Below are positions 47,584 to 55,549 of a stretch of 64,000 nt of DNA, piece after piece. How positions within the stretch are numbered: the stretch's first letter is position 1; every line of letters starts with the position of its first letter. The stretch spans positions 50,177 through 114,176 of IMG/VR virus record IMGVR_UViG_3300045738_002140, one strand, 5' to 3'. Origin of the DNA: a virus. The position numbers and the translations under genes are program-made. The notes beneath the pieces are model-generated. The model saw only the letters and a list, made by a program, of their open reading frames with translations, did no database searches and was not told where the DNA came from.

Positions 47584-48119
47584 GAACGCATAGTCTTAAA
47601 AATCTCGTATTAGTTTTCTTCTTATTGGCTTTTAGCCTAAGCGCCGCCCCCCCTACCAGAAGGTCGGTGTTAAGTGATCTGAACAGCATCGTCATAAAGG
47701 AAATAGAGCTTAACGACCTAACAATAGAAGAGGTAATAAGAGTTTTACAAACAAAATCTACAAATAAAATTAATTTTTTATATTTGCCGCACACCAAACC
47801 TAAGCCGCCCACCCCTCAAGTGACAAACAATATACCTTTTGGGTTTGACCCAGCCACAGGACTACCACAAGCGCCGCTTCCTCCTCCAGTATTTCTTGCG
47901 CCCCCGATAGCCGATAATGTGCCACGCATCATCAATGGCAATATTATCCTTAGAAACATCACACTAAAACAGGTGTTAGACATCTCTACCCTATGCTTTA
48001 ACCAACCCATGCAATATATAGTTACAGATTTCGGAGTCGTGTTTATCCACCCCAAAGACGACGAAAAAGGGCTGTTTACCCGCGTGTTTAGAGTTAATCC
48101 TAGGGTTTTTAGAAAATGA
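47580..48119 (+). CDS. exported protein with STN/secretin N-domain-like repeats
   Basis: The start at ATG 47580 (ATGA with the kinase stop) gives 179 residues with a signal peptide ('[17 protein letters not shown]'). Two halves resemble the short secretin/TonB N-terminal (STN) motif: '[18 protein letters not shown]' and '[18 protein letters not shown]', each followed by an extended strand. A Pro-rich linker separates them. STN domains occur in outer-membrane secretins and receptors, so this may bind the host envelope. Coupled to guaC (ATGA). Confidence 0.65.
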   Translation: MRTHSLKNLVLVFFLLAFSLSAAPPTRRSVLSDLNSIVIKEIELNDLTIEEVIRVLQTKSTNKINFLYLPHTKPKPPTPQVTNNIPFGFDPATGLPQAPLPPPVFLAPPIADNVPRIINGNIILRNITLKQVLDISTLCFNQPMQYIVTDFGVVFIHPKDDEKGLFTRVFRVNPRVFRK

Positions 48120-49270
48120 GAATTGAACCAGAAATAAAGCTAGACTACAAGGACGTCCTTCTCCGCCCAAAGCGTTCTACGCTAGAGTCCCGCAAAGAAG
48201 TTGATTTGGTTCGTGAGTTTACCTTTCCTAATGCTGGTGGCGAAGGCAGTGACCCCAAAGCCTATGGCTGGAAAGGTGTCCCAATTGTCGCATCTAATAT
48301 GGATACAGTCGGAACCTTTGAGATGGCAAAAGCTCTTGCTGAATACCGTATGCTTACTTGCATCAGCAAACACAACGATATAAAAAGATGGCTACACAAG
48401 CTAAATGGTTATGGAGTCTATAAAAACCAAGAGCAAAAAGACGGCACGGTTTGGGAGCATGACCCAAACTCAAAGAGCTCTCACAATAGAATCTATGAAC
48501 ACATTTCTCCTTCTATTGGAATTAAATATGACGAGAAAGAATTTGACGATATAGACTACCTCCATACTATCACTTGGAATTTTCATCATACTAGGTTTGT
48601 ATGTATTGACGCGGCGAATGGATATACAAAAAGGTTTTGTGACTTTATAAAAAGAGTTAGAGAAGAACACCCTGCGCTTATTATAATAGCTGGGAATGTC
48701 GTCACTGGAGAGATGACAGAACAATTAATTTTAAATGGAGCAGATATTGTCAAAGTCGGCGTTGGAAGCGGTTCTGTTTGTACTACTCGCATTCAGACTG
48801 GTGTTGGTTATCCCCAATTTAGCGCGGTGGTTGAATGTGCCGATGCCGCTCATGGTGTTGGGGGGTATATTATGGCTGATGGCGGTTGTACCTGTGCTGG
48901 GGATGTTGCCAAAGCTTTTGGTGGTGGCGCTGATTTTGTCATGCTTGGCGGGATGTTGGCTGGACATACGGAATGCGAAGGACAAGAAGAAGAAATAGAT
49001 GGCAAAAAGTATAAAACCTTCTACGGCATGAGTTCCGAAAAAGCTATGAAAAAACACAACGGGGGCGTAGCAGCCTACAGGAGCGCAGAGGGGAAGACAG
49101 TGAGGGTGGAGCACAGGGGCCTCGTTAAAAACACGTTAGAGAGCATCCTCGGAGGCCTACGGTCCACCTGTACATATATCGGTGCAAAAAGGTTGAAAGA
49201 TATGCCTAAATGTGCTACATTTATTAGGGTGACCCAGCAGTCTAACGAGATTTTTGGAAAGAACGCATGA
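48116..49270 (+). CDS. guaC: GMP reductase (IMPDH/GMPR family)
   Basis: A 384-residue TIM-barrel enzyme. '[18 protein letters not shown]' is the GMP reductase start, '[18 protein letters not shown]' the first loop, '[10 protein letters not shown]' the phosphate region and '[18 protein letters not shown]' the catalytic Cys loop (C222). There are no CBS domains, which together with the N-terminus favours GMP reductase over IMP dehydrogenase. It converts GMP to IMP with release of ammonia, diverting host guanine nucleotides. Rare in phages. Overlaps the next gene by 4 bases. Confidence 0.92.
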   Translation: MRIEPEIKLDYKDVLLRPKRSTLESRKEVDLVREFTFPNAGGEGSDPKAYGWKGVPIVASNMDTVGTFEMAKALAEYRMLTCISKHNDIKRWLHKLNGYGVYKNQEQKDGTVWEHDPNSKSSHNRIYEHISPSIGIKYDEKEFDDIDYLHTITWNFHHTRFVCIDAANGYTKRFCDFIKRVREEHPALIIIAGNVVTGEMTEQLILNGADIVKVGVGSGSVCTTRIQTGVGYPQFSAVVECADAAHGVGGYIMADGGCTCAGDVAKAFGGGADFVMLGGMLAGHTECEGQEEEIDGKKYKTFYGMSSEKAMKKHNGGVAAYRSAEGKTVRVEHRGLVKNTLESILGGLRSTCTYIGAKRLKDMPKCATFIRVTQQSNEIFGKNA

Positions 49271-49638
49271 AAACAATAGAAGAAATAAAATTAAACTGGA
49301 AAAGCCAAGTCTTTTCGAGTAAAGAATGCAAAAAGGCGGAACAACGACTTGAATGTTCGCTTGATGATTTCTTTTGCTCCGAAAGCCCAGAGGCAGCAAG
49401 AAAATTGGTTGATTTATGTGGAAAATTGATTTTTTTATCTAAAAAATGTATTTTTGATTCCAATGCCCTGCTAGACTCTGTGGACAGGTTGTCTGAGGAA
49501 GAATTTGACAATCATAAAGACTTTTTATACGAAATAAGCAAATCCCTTGCCCTTATGGTGGAAGACCATTCCGCGCTAAGAGACAAGATACACCTAACCA
49601 AGCAGTTAATTAAGGATCTCTGTGAAGAAGATAAATAA
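49267..49638 (+). CDS. unknown 123-residue helical protein
   Basis: All-alpha, charged and Cys-containing ('[20 protein letters not shown]', '[19 protein letters not shown]'). Coupled to guaC. No membrane span or known motif. It ends the operon; a promoter and tRNA gene follow. Confidence 0.65.
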   Translation: MKTIEEIKLNWKSQVFSSKECKKAEQRLECSLDDFFCSESPEAARKLVDLCGKLIFLSKKCIFDSNALLDSVDRLSEEEFDNHKDFLYEISKSLALMVEDHSALRDKIHLTKQLIKDLCEEDK

Positions 49639-49688
49639 TTTTCTTATCTATTTGTTTATATTGAAAACAAGATCAGACTTGTTTATTA

Positions 49689-49719
49689 TAGACAAGGTAA
49701 AGAAATTATTTGCTATAAT
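49689..49719 (+). promoter_or_regulatory. promoter of the tRNA / ExbB-like unit
   Basis: TAGACA (49689-49694), 19-base spacer, TTGCTATAAT ending 49719. The -10 box is consensus but spacing is long. The 200-base region before the ExbB-like gene also holds the tRNA. Confidence 0.5.
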
Positions 49720-49747
49720 AAAGATACGTTAAGCCTGAATCAGTTTT

Positions 49748-49825
49748 GCTCCGGTAGCTCAACTGGTTTAGAGCACACGCCTTATAAGCGTGAGGTTGTG
49801 GGTTCGAGGCCCACTCGGAGTACCA
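49748..49825 (+). tRNA. tRNA-Ile, anticodon UAU (reads AUA)
   Basis: A full cloverleaf: acceptor GCTCCGG / TCGGAGT (two G-U pairs), D-stem GCTC/GAGC, anticodon stem CACGC/GCGTG with loop CTTATAA (anticodon TAT), variable loop AGGTT, T-stem GTGGG/CCCAC with loop TTCGAGG, discriminator A and an encoded CCA. Most bacteria read AUA with a lysidine-modified CAU tRNA, so an unmodified UAU tRNA lets the phage read this codon, frequent in its own genes, independently of that enzyme. Confidence 0.95.
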
Positions 49826-49838
49826 ATTTTAAATAGAT

Positions 49839-50309
49839 ATGAAAACTTTCACAAAATGGTTCCTGCTCAACGCAGTCACGTTAACTGCTGTTTTTTTTGC
49901 AGAAACAAAAGGCGCAATCTCAACAATGGTTAAAAATGATGTTAGCTATATAACCATTGTTATAATGGCCCTATACGTGGTTATCTCTATAATGGTGGGA
50001 AGGCTGTGCTTTTTGTCAGACAAAATAAACAAAGGCAGAGAAAAAGAAGCGAGAAGGCACCTATCAAAGAGAGCAGAGGTTGGCTGGTTCGCCGCAGAGC
50101 ACTTTTTTTCGCTCGGCCTGTTGGGTACAGTTTTTGGGTTGTGCCTAGCAACCTCAACCAATCTTGGTACAGACGCCCCCGTAAGTGATATAGTAGCTGG
50201 GCTCAAGGTGGGACTAAACACTGCATTTTATACTACCATTTGTGGCATAGTATTCAGCCTTGCCCTGCAAATACAACTAATGATTTTAAGATTTAAGCTA
50301 GAGGAATGA
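49839..50309 (+). CDS. ExbB/TolQ/MotA-type proton-channel protein
   Basis: A 156-residue membrane protein with helices at ~5-22, ~32-57, ~85-108 and ~123-150. 'SLGLLGTVFGLCLATSTNLG' and 'KVGLNTAFYTTICGIVFSLA' match the conserved third and fourth helices of ExbB/TolQ, where Thr and Gly line the proton path. It is smaller than ExbB (~240), lacking most of the cytoplasmic domain. Its stop overlaps the start of an ExbD-like partner. Confidence 0.82.
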   Translation: MKTFTKWFLLNAVTLTAVFFAETKGAISTMVKNDVSYITIVIMALYVVISIMVGRLCFLSDKINKGREKEARRHLSKRAEVGWFAAEHFFSLGLLGTVFGLCLATSTNLGTDAPVSDIVAGLKVGLNTAFYTTICGIVFSLALQIQLMILRFKLEE

Positions 50310-50914
50310 TCAATAAAGGATACAAAAAATTCTTTTCGTTTAGGCCATTCATTGATGTGCTTTTTTGTTGTCTATTAATGCTGGTGGCTATCCTATTCCT
50401 TCTCAAAACAGAAGAAGAACAAACAAGGTCTCGGCCACCCAATGCGATTTATGAGGTTATTCTCACGTGGGACGGAGAAAGCGAAGACGACTTAGACCTT
50501 TATGTCCAAGCGGCATCAGGACACACGGTTAGCTTTAACAACAGGGAAGGTGGGCAAGGGAGCCTAATTTCCCTAGACCATGACGCTCTTGGAAAGCGAA
50601 GAAACAATAGCTTAACCCAAGGCTCACAGGGCAAGGTTGTGAACTTTAATGAAGAAATAGTTTCTTTTCGTGGGGTAACAGAGGGGGAGAATATAGTAAC
50701 CGTACACGTTTACTCCAAGCGGGACGAGTTACCAACAAAAGCGACAATTAAATTAATAAAAATAAAGCCCTTTAAGGAGATAGCCTCCAAAGAAAGAGAA
50801 TTTACCATTACAGGGGACGAAAAAATAGCCTTTAGATTTAAGACAGACAAAGACGGCAACATTTTAGAAATAAATGAATTACCAGCGAATTTAGTTAAGC
50901 CATTAGGAGAATAA
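50306..50914 (+). CDS. ExbD/TolR-like subunit with a YfaP/DUF2135-like outer domain
   Basis: A 202-residue protein. 'FRPFIDVLFCCLLMLVAIL' (residues ~12-30) matches the ExbD/TolR membrane helix, and D17 is the proton-carrying Asp in P-F-I-D-V. The periplasmic part is not the usual ExbD fold. It reads 'EVILTWDGESEDDLDLYVQA' and 'NIVTVHVYSKRDELPTKATI', a DUF2135/YfaP-like beta domain with Asp-rich loops that may bind calcium or glycans. Together with the previous gene it would form a proton-driven two-part motor with a novel head. Confidence 0.75.
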   Translation: MINKGYKKFFSFRPFIDVLFCCLLMLVAILFLLKTEEEQTRSRPPNAIYEVILTWDGESEDDLDLYVQAASGHTVSFNNREGGQGSLISLDHDALGKRRNNSLTQGSQGKVVNFNEEIVSFRGVTEGENIVTVHVYSKRDELPTKATIKLIKIKPFKEIASKEREFTITGDEKIAFRFKTDKDGNILEINELPANLVKPLGE

Positions 50915-50916
50915 TT

Positions 50917-51672
50917 ATGAGGTATGTAACATACGCTAGTAATGATAAACATAGATGCATTTACTTTAATGTAGCCAAGAACGCGAGCACTACTATGATG
51001 GTCTTCCTCAATCATGCGGGTATCCTACACCACTCGGCAGATCGTCCGTTGCGGTGGAGTAAATTGACCAGTGAGAGGGGACTGACGGCGCGCGGCCCCC
51101 AAAAACTAAGCCATGTTAAAGCCCTCTTTAAAGAAAAATATGATTCTTATTTTAAATTTGCAATAGTAAGAAACCCGTGGCATAGGGTAGTCTCTTGTTG
51201 GAAGAATAAATGTCGTCCCGATCATAAAACAAGCTGGCCGAGATCTCCCTTTATCAAAGCGGAAAACGATACTCTTGCAGAATTTGTTAACAGGATAATT
51301 AATGGAGAATTTACGGAAGGCGAGCAGTCTTGGGTTTGGGACCGGCTTAGCCAGCAATCAAATCATCGTGACCGGTATGTCAAAGAGCTCTATAATCCAA
51401 ATGATATTAACTGGTACGGGGATGAGCAACACGTGCTATCACAGGCCATACAAATTCCCGACGACGTAGATTTCGTCATAAGACTTGAAAACTTTCAAGA
51501 GGGACTTGATATTGTCTGCGACAAGATTGGGGTGCGGCGAGAGGAGCTTCCACGCAGCAACCAAACAAAACCCTATAGTTACACCGAATACTATGATGAC
51601 GAAACAAGACAAATCGTTGCGGAAAAGTATAAGGAGGACATTGAGAGGTTTAAGTATAAATTTGGGGAATAG
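50917..51672 (+). CDS. sulfotransferase (Sulfotransfer_2-like)
   Basis: A 251-residue PAPS-dependent enzyme: 'CIYFNVAKNASTTMMVFL' (5' loop), 'FAIVRNPWHRVVSCWKN' (3'-phosphate site), 'DVDFVIRLENFQEGLD' (conserved late region). It resembles the carbohydrate (chondroitin/dermatan-type) sulfotransferases. A ribosome binding site (TTAGGAGA) precedes the start. It ends just before a strong promoter. Confidence 0.88.
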   Translation: MRYVTYASNDKHRCIYFNVAKNASTTMMVFLNHAGILHHSADRPLRWSKLTSERGLTARGPQKLSHVKALFKEKYDSYFKFAIVRNPWHRVVSCWKNKCRPDHKTSWPRSPFIKAENDTLAEFVNRIINGEFTEGEQSWVWDRLSQQSNHRDRYVKELYNPNDINWYGDEQHVLSQAIQIPDDVDFVIRLENFQEGLDIVCDKIGVRREELPRSNQTKPYSYTEYYDDETRQIVAEKYKEDIERFKYKFGE

Positions 51673-51690
51673 ACAATTACCAATTTAGGC

Positions 51691-51719
51691 TTGACACACC
51701 CAGAAAACAGTGCTATCCT
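51691..51719 (+). promoter_or_regulatory. consensus promoter, leaderless start
   Basis: TTGACA (51691-51696), exact 17-base spacer, TATCCT (51714-51719); ATG at 51726 is 7 bases after the -10 box, where transcription should begin. Confidence 0.8.
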
Positions 51720-51725
51720 TATAAG

Positions 51726-52088
51726 ATGGCTGATAGAGAAAAATTTATTAAATGTGATTGTCATGGCGAAGGGATACTCGTTACCAAGTATGACGACGAG
51801 GAAGAGATGTACTTTAGCTACTGGCGCGAGGGCATGAACCCCATCAAACTATCTTGGTGGATGAGGTTGAAGTTGTGCTATTTAGCTTTATTTAAAGGTA
51901 ACTTTTATAATGACCAAGTCATTCTAAATAAAGAAAAAGCCATGGAACTTGCGTTGTGGATTCAAGAAGAGCACGATGCTGTTCCCCCTATGGATAAGAC
52001 TAAATTCGCAGTAGGGAATTTGCTCGATCGGAAACCCCCCGACCCAGCTTTAGAACAGGACAAAACCGATGAGTGGGGGGGAGTATAA
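51726..52088 (+). CDS. unknown 120-residue phage protein
   Basis: An acidic, aromatic protein: 'FIKCDCHGEGILVTKYDDEE' then 'FSYWREGMNPIKLSWWMRLK', and a tail 'DPALEQDKTDEWGGV'. The 'DPALEQDKT' end recurs in the next gene's product, suggesting a shared tail motif or short duplication. Stop and next start overlap (TAATG). Family not recognised. Confidence 0.7.
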   Translation: MADREKFIKCDCHGEGILVTKYDDEEEMYFSYWREGMNPIKLSWWMRLKLCYLALFKGNFYNDQVILNKEKAMELALWIQEEHDAVPPMDKTKFAVGNLLDRKPPDPALEQDKTDEWGGV

Positions 52089-52459
52089 TGAAAATAACAA
52101 TTGAACCAACCGAACAACGTAGGCCGGAAACCGTAGACACCATGCACTCGACGGTAAGCGTAAGCATTGCCAGCGACGATTTGGATATTGGCGAGACAAT
52201 GGAACAAGTAGTGAAAGCCCTGCAAGCGTGGGGATTTCACAACGAGAGCATCGCGGGATACCTCGATGAAGAACTTGCGTGGCAACTCGGGTTGGGTGGA
52301 AGAGACGACCAAGCAACGATGCTCGAAAGCATTTATCAGAACGCAGATGCAATCAGCAAGGACGTAATAAAAATTGATCCAGCCCTAGAACAAGACAAAA
52401 CCCCCAAAGAAACCGTTACTCCGTCATCGGGGTGCTGTGGCGCGAAAGACAAGCGATGA
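52088..52459 (+). CDS. unknown 123-residue protein
   Basis: The start at 52088 follows TAATG. 'STVSVSIASDDLDIGETMEQ' and 'VVKALQAWGFHNESIAGYLD' suggest a small alpha/beta domain. The tail 'IDPALEQDKTPKETVTPSSG' repeats the motif of the previous protein and ends with Cys-Cys. ATGA overlap with the next gene. Confidence 0.65.
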   Translation: MKITIEPTEQRRPETVDTMHSTVSVSIASDDLDIGETMEQVVKALQAWGFHNESIAGYLDEELAWQLGLGGRDDQATMLESIYQNADAISKDVIKIDPALEQDKTPKETVTPSSGCCGAKDKR

Positions 52460-53058
52460 GTAAAGAAAAAAGAACAATAGTAAAAGAAGAAATCGTTGAA
52501 CGATTCTTGGAAGATATTGTCGGTAGGTCAAAGGTTCCTTGGTATACAAGAGTTTGGTGGCGGTTTTACTGGAAGTATGAAGTGGTCGCGGGTTGGTGGC
52601 GCAACAAACGTCAGACTTGGCAAACAGGGTTTCCACACGAACAGGCGTGGAACTTTCATAGTTGGCATTCTGAGACGGTTGCACCTCGCTTGAAGCACCT
52701 TAGAAATAATCTCAATGGTTGCCCTAGCGAGATGTTCGAAAAGGATTACGACCACAGTACGGCCTACGAATTGCCCAAGGCAGAGAGCGAATTAGCTATG
52801 GACAGGGCCATGCGTAATTGGGAGAAGACCTTGGACAAAATGATTTGGTCGTTCGAGCATTGGGATGATACGATTGACCCAATTAAGCCTAAAGACTACG
52901 ACCCAAGACACAAGAAGACCACCTACAGTGACGGTAGCGTTGGGTATGAGGGCTTGGATGATAGAGATTGGGATTGGACACCATGCGAGAAGCATAATGA
53001 GAGGGTTCAAGAAGGGTTGAATTTGTTTAGTAAATATTATTTGAATTTGTGGGATTGA
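52456..53058 (+). CDS. unknown 200-residue Trp-rich protein
   Basis: The start at ATG 52456 overlaps the previous stop. Very aromatic: 'VPWYTRVWWRFYWKYEVVAG' and 'AWNFHSWHSETVAPRLKHLR', then 'DDRDWDWTPCEKHNER'. There is no true transmembrane run. Similar Trp-rich proteins occur in T4-like phages with unknown roles. A structured RNA element follows immediately. Confidence 0.65.
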   Translation: MSKEKRTIVKEEIVERFLEDIVGRSKVPWYTRVWWRFYWKYEVVAGWWRNKRQTWQTGFPHEQAWNFHSWHSETVAPRLKHLRNNLNGCPSEMFEKDYDHSTAYELPKAESELAMDRAMRNWEKTLDKMIWSFEHWDDTIDPIKPKDYDPRHKKTTYSDGSVGYEGLDDRDWDWTPCEKHNERVQEGLNLFSKYYLNLWD

Positions 53059-53060
53059 TT

Positions 53061-53147
53061 TAACTTAGCCGTAACCGCTAACCCACCGGTAATAGGCACT
53101 GAGAGTTGATGGAAAGCGCTCGCGGGTAATATCCTGCGGCTAGGTTA
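53061..53147 (+). ncRNA. structured 5'-UTR element (candidate riboswitch or regulator)
   Basis: An 11-base closing helix pairs TAACTTAGCCG (53061-53071) with CGGCTAGGTTA (53137-53147; one T-G), enclosing about 65 bases. Inside, CGGG/CCTG pair around TAATAT (53123-53136), and CCGGTAATAGG and CGGGTAATATCC are near repeats. The element ends 10 bases before the ATG at 53158. Some words (CTGAGAG, CGGGTAATATCC) recall the TPP riboswitch, but the layout does not fit. Class unknown. Confidence 0.6.
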
Positions 53148-53157
53148 TTAATTTATT

Positions 53158-53775
53158 ATGGGAATGTTTGATTATATAAGCTGCGAAATGCCACTACCAC
53201 GAGGCGGTGCAAATACTATACCTACTTTTAGGTACGACCACCAATTCCAAACTAAGGATTTGGTCAACGGTCTTATAGAGTACAAGATTGGCAAGGATAA
53301 AACTCTTTACGAGAGGAAGATAGAGTACGAGGAAAGGGAGCTAACCGAAGAGGAGAAGAAGGATAGAGACAGCGGCGGGTTTTGGAGTCCTATGTGGTCT
53401 ATGGAAGAAAAGAGCCATGAGTGGGTAAAGGATAACTTTACAGGTTATATTACGTTCTATGATATTCTTCATGATGTAGACGGTACACATGATGGTTGGG
53501 TAGATTACCGTATCCATGTAAAAAATGGAGAAGTGCAGGGAGATGTGGAACTAGCAGAATACAGGCTTGAAGACAATACGGAGAGCAAAGCCAATCAGGT
53601 AAAATGGAAAGAAGAAGCAAAAGCCCGAAAAGAATACGAGGAGAAATGGAGATACAAATATTGCTTCAAGTATTGGAACAGGCTAGTAGGCTGGATATTT
53701 CGTGGGGTCAGAAGGATTCGCGAGTGGGAAGGCAAGCTTTATTCGTGGAAGGTAGAAAATAAATTAAAATTTTAA
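53158..53775 (+). CDS. soluble paralogue of the 39118-39696 protein
   Basis: A 205-residue protein: 'MGMFDYISCEMPLPRGGANT' and 'RYDHQFQTKDLVNGLIEYKI', 'TGYITFYDILHDVDG'. The same order (F-D/T-x-x-C-E-x-P-L-P, F-Q-T-K/D, T-G-x-I-x-F-Y) is seen at 39118. It has a basic C-terminal helix instead of a clear membrane anchor. Such proteins occur widely in phages as 'hypothetical'. Its expression is probably governed by the 53061-53147 element. Confidence 0.7.
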   Translation: MGMFDYISCEMPLPRGGANTIPTFRYDHQFQTKDLVNGLIEYKIGKDKTLYERKIEYEERELTEEEKKDRDSGGFWSPMWSMEEKSHEWVKDNFTGYITFYDILHDVDGTHDGWVDYRIHVKNGEVQGDVELAEYRLEDNTESKANQVKWKEEAKARKEYEEKWRYKYCFKYWNRLVGWIFRGVRRIREWEGKLYSWKVENKLKF

Positions 53776-53776
53776 T

Positions 53777-54061
53777 ATGAAGAAAAAAAATGAAGCCAAA
53801 TTAAACGATGGAACCCTCGAAGAAGTTATGGCGAGTGACTTCCCGAGAATCTATATCCACAGCATGGAGGATGAACCAGACGGCGACTGCACCATGACCT
53901 TTGACACAAATAAAGCATTTGATGAAGTATATAAAAAAGCAAAGGGCCGCAAGCGAGTTACCCAAAAAGGTATGGGAAATTATATATTAGAGATTATGAC
54001 AAAGGCCCTTGACAAGAAAGACGGGTACGAATTAAAGACTTTAAGCGACACGTTCAAGTAA
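53777..54061 (+). CDS. unknown 94-residue protein
   Basis: Acidic alpha/beta protein ('IYIHSMEDEPDGDCTMTFDT', 'YILEIMTKALDKKDGYELKT'), one base after the previous stop. No family recognised. Confidence 0.65.
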   Translation: MKKKNEAKLNDGTLEEVMASDFPRIYIHSMEDEPDGDCTMTFDTNKAFDEVYKKAKGRKRVTQKGMGNYILEIMTKALDKKDGYELKTLSDTFK

Positions 54062-54122
54062 TATGTCGATGAGATAAACATAAAATAAAAGTAAACTTTA
54101 CAAATAGACGCCCATACGCAAA

Positions 54123-54998
54123 ATGAACAAGTCTAAAATAAACGACTTAGCGGACAATGTATATGTTCTTAATTTAGAAAAAGATTCATTTAAGTATGAT
54201 ATTTTGAAGAGAAAGCTAAACCAGAAAAACATACATCACGAACGATTCGTCGGAGTTGACGGGTGGGATGGTTGCCGCTCGCCAGATAAAACAGTGGAGT
54301 CATTTATTAAAATTTTGGACGGCTACAGAGACTCGGGACTTTATGAGCCAATACGAGAGAAGGGGGCGCATATCGTAGCTCACGGTTGGGGAGCTTATCG
54401 CAGTGCGGGAGCCATGGGGTGTGTGTTGTCGCATTTAAAAATTTTTAAAGATGCGATTGAAAACAAATACAAAAAGATACTGCTTCTTCAAGACGATATT
54501 TATTTTCATAACCAATTTGAAGAGTTACTTGAGGAACGAGAAGAGCAAATTAAACGAAGTTCAATATTTTACTTGGGAGCCACAGAACATGCGGGCTGGA
54601 TGAAAAACGATTGGCACTGGCGAAACCCTCACTGGAGTAGGAAGCACCATAAGCTTGGCTACTACAACACGACCGACAGCAGCTTGGGAATGTTTGCGGT
54701 GATAATTGATAAAAAAATATTTTCCCCGTTCATAAAATTAGTAGAATTTGAGCTTCTCGCATGCGATCAAGCCTTGGCCCTGTTAGGCACGAAAGGCTTT
54801 GCTGGTGAGAGCTTTGTGTCCTACCCGAACCTAATAATGCCAGACACGACCTACAGCAATACGTCCTCCGACGTTGCTGGAGGACGCTCCTTCCATGACG
54901 GCAACACATGGAGAGACTTTGGGAAATGGTCTATTGAGCAGGGCTGGGATTACAATTACTACGACTTAAGCGAAAGATACTATACAACAGAGAAATGA
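54123..54998 (+). CDS. GT25-like glycosyltransferase (LPS-type)
   Basis: A 291-residue protein with 'VYVLNLEKDSFKYDILKRKL', the N-L-x-x-x-x-x-R opening of family 25. 'GAMGCVLSHLKIFKDAIENK' (G-x-x-G-C-x-x-S-H) and 'KKILLLQDDIYFHNQFEE' (D-D metal motif) are also present. GT25 enzymes add galactose or related sugars to LPS or to hydroxylysine. Overlaps the nucleotidyltransferase-like gene by 4 bases. Confidence 0.85.
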   Translation: MNKSKINDLADNVYVLNLEKDSFKYDILKRKLNQKNIHHERFVGVDGWDGCRSPDKTVESFIKILDGYRDSGLYEPIREKGAHIVAHGWGAYRSAGAMGCVLSHLKIFKDAIENKYKKILLLQDDIYFHNQFEELLEEREEQIKRSSIFYLGATEHAGWMKNDWHWRNPHWSRKHHKLGYYNTTDSSLGMFAVIIDKKIFSPFIKLVEFELLACDQALALLGTKGFAGESFVSYPNLIMPDTTYSNTSSDVAGGRSFHDGNTWRDFGKWSIEQGWDYNYYDLSERYYTTEK

Positions 54999-55405
54999 AA
55001 TACTCAATGTTCATAGGTCGGTGGCAAATATGGCATTCTGGCCATCAGTGGTTAATCGACCAACGATTGGAAAAGGGAAAAAATGTTCTAATCTGCATAA
55101 GAGATATGGGGATAGACAAAAATAACCCCCTCGAAGCGCAAGAGATTTACAATAACCTTTCCGAAAGATTTGGAGCACTAATTGATTCTGGGCGGATTAA
55201 ACTTAGAATTATCCCAGACATTGAATCAGTTAATTACGGCAGGGATGTCGGCTATGAAATAATAGAACATAGCCCACCAGAAGAAGTAAAAAAAATAAGC
55301 GGGACAAAAATAAGGAATAAGGGAGAGCATAGCAATTGGGAAAATGAGGGAGGTAGCAACTTAGGCAGCCTGCCCGAAGAAGGATGCGAGGGAGGACACT
55401 ATTAA
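54995..55405 (+). CDS. HIGH-superfamily nucleotidyltransferase-like protein
   Basis: A 136-residue protein with 'MFIGRWQIWHSGHQWLIDQR' (H-x-G-H at residues 14-17) and 'EVKKISGTKIRNKGEHSNW' (I-S-G-T-x-I-R) near residue 100. These are the two catalytic motifs of cytidylyl-/adenylyltransferases such as NMN adenylyltransferase and ATP sulfurylase. A role making APS for the sulfation pathway is attractive but not proven. Coupled to GT25. Confidence 0.75.
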   Translation: MKYSMFIGRWQIWHSGHQWLIDQRLEKGKNVLICIRDMGIDKNNPLEAQEIYNNLSERFGALIDSGRIKLRIIPDIESVNYGRDVGYEIIEHSPPEEVKKISGTKIRNKGEHSNWENEGGSNLGSLPEEGCEGGHY

Positions 55406-55549
55406 ATGAATAAAAAAAACTGGAAAGACTTATTCATTGGCTTTTCAATGATAGGATTATCAGCGTGGTTGTTCGTTAATGGGCAATATACGCTTGAGAT
55501 TGGAATATTGTTAGGCTTATTGACCTTATGGTGGTTGGAGCTTTTTTAG
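55406..55549 (+). CDS. 47-residue membrane protein
   Basis: ATG 55406 directly after the previous stop. Two hydrophobic helices, 'LFIGFSMIGLSAWLFVNGQY' and 'IGILLGLLTLWWLELF', joined by a short loop. The next ATG follows directly after its stop. Small holin-like size, no further evidence. Confidence 0.6.
   Translation: MNKKNWKDLFIGFSMIGLSAWLFVNGQYTLEIGILLGLLTLWWLELF

Noticed and set aside
49839-50914. True Zorya (ZorAB) defence genes
   Set aside because: Only two small subunits are present, without ZorC, ZorD or ZorE; the long ZorA tail and the OmpA-like domain of ZorB are absent.
53061-53147. TPP riboswitch
   Set aside because: CTGAGAG and CGGGTAATATCC look like TPP words, but the helix arrangement and the downstream gene do not match a thiamine riboswitch.
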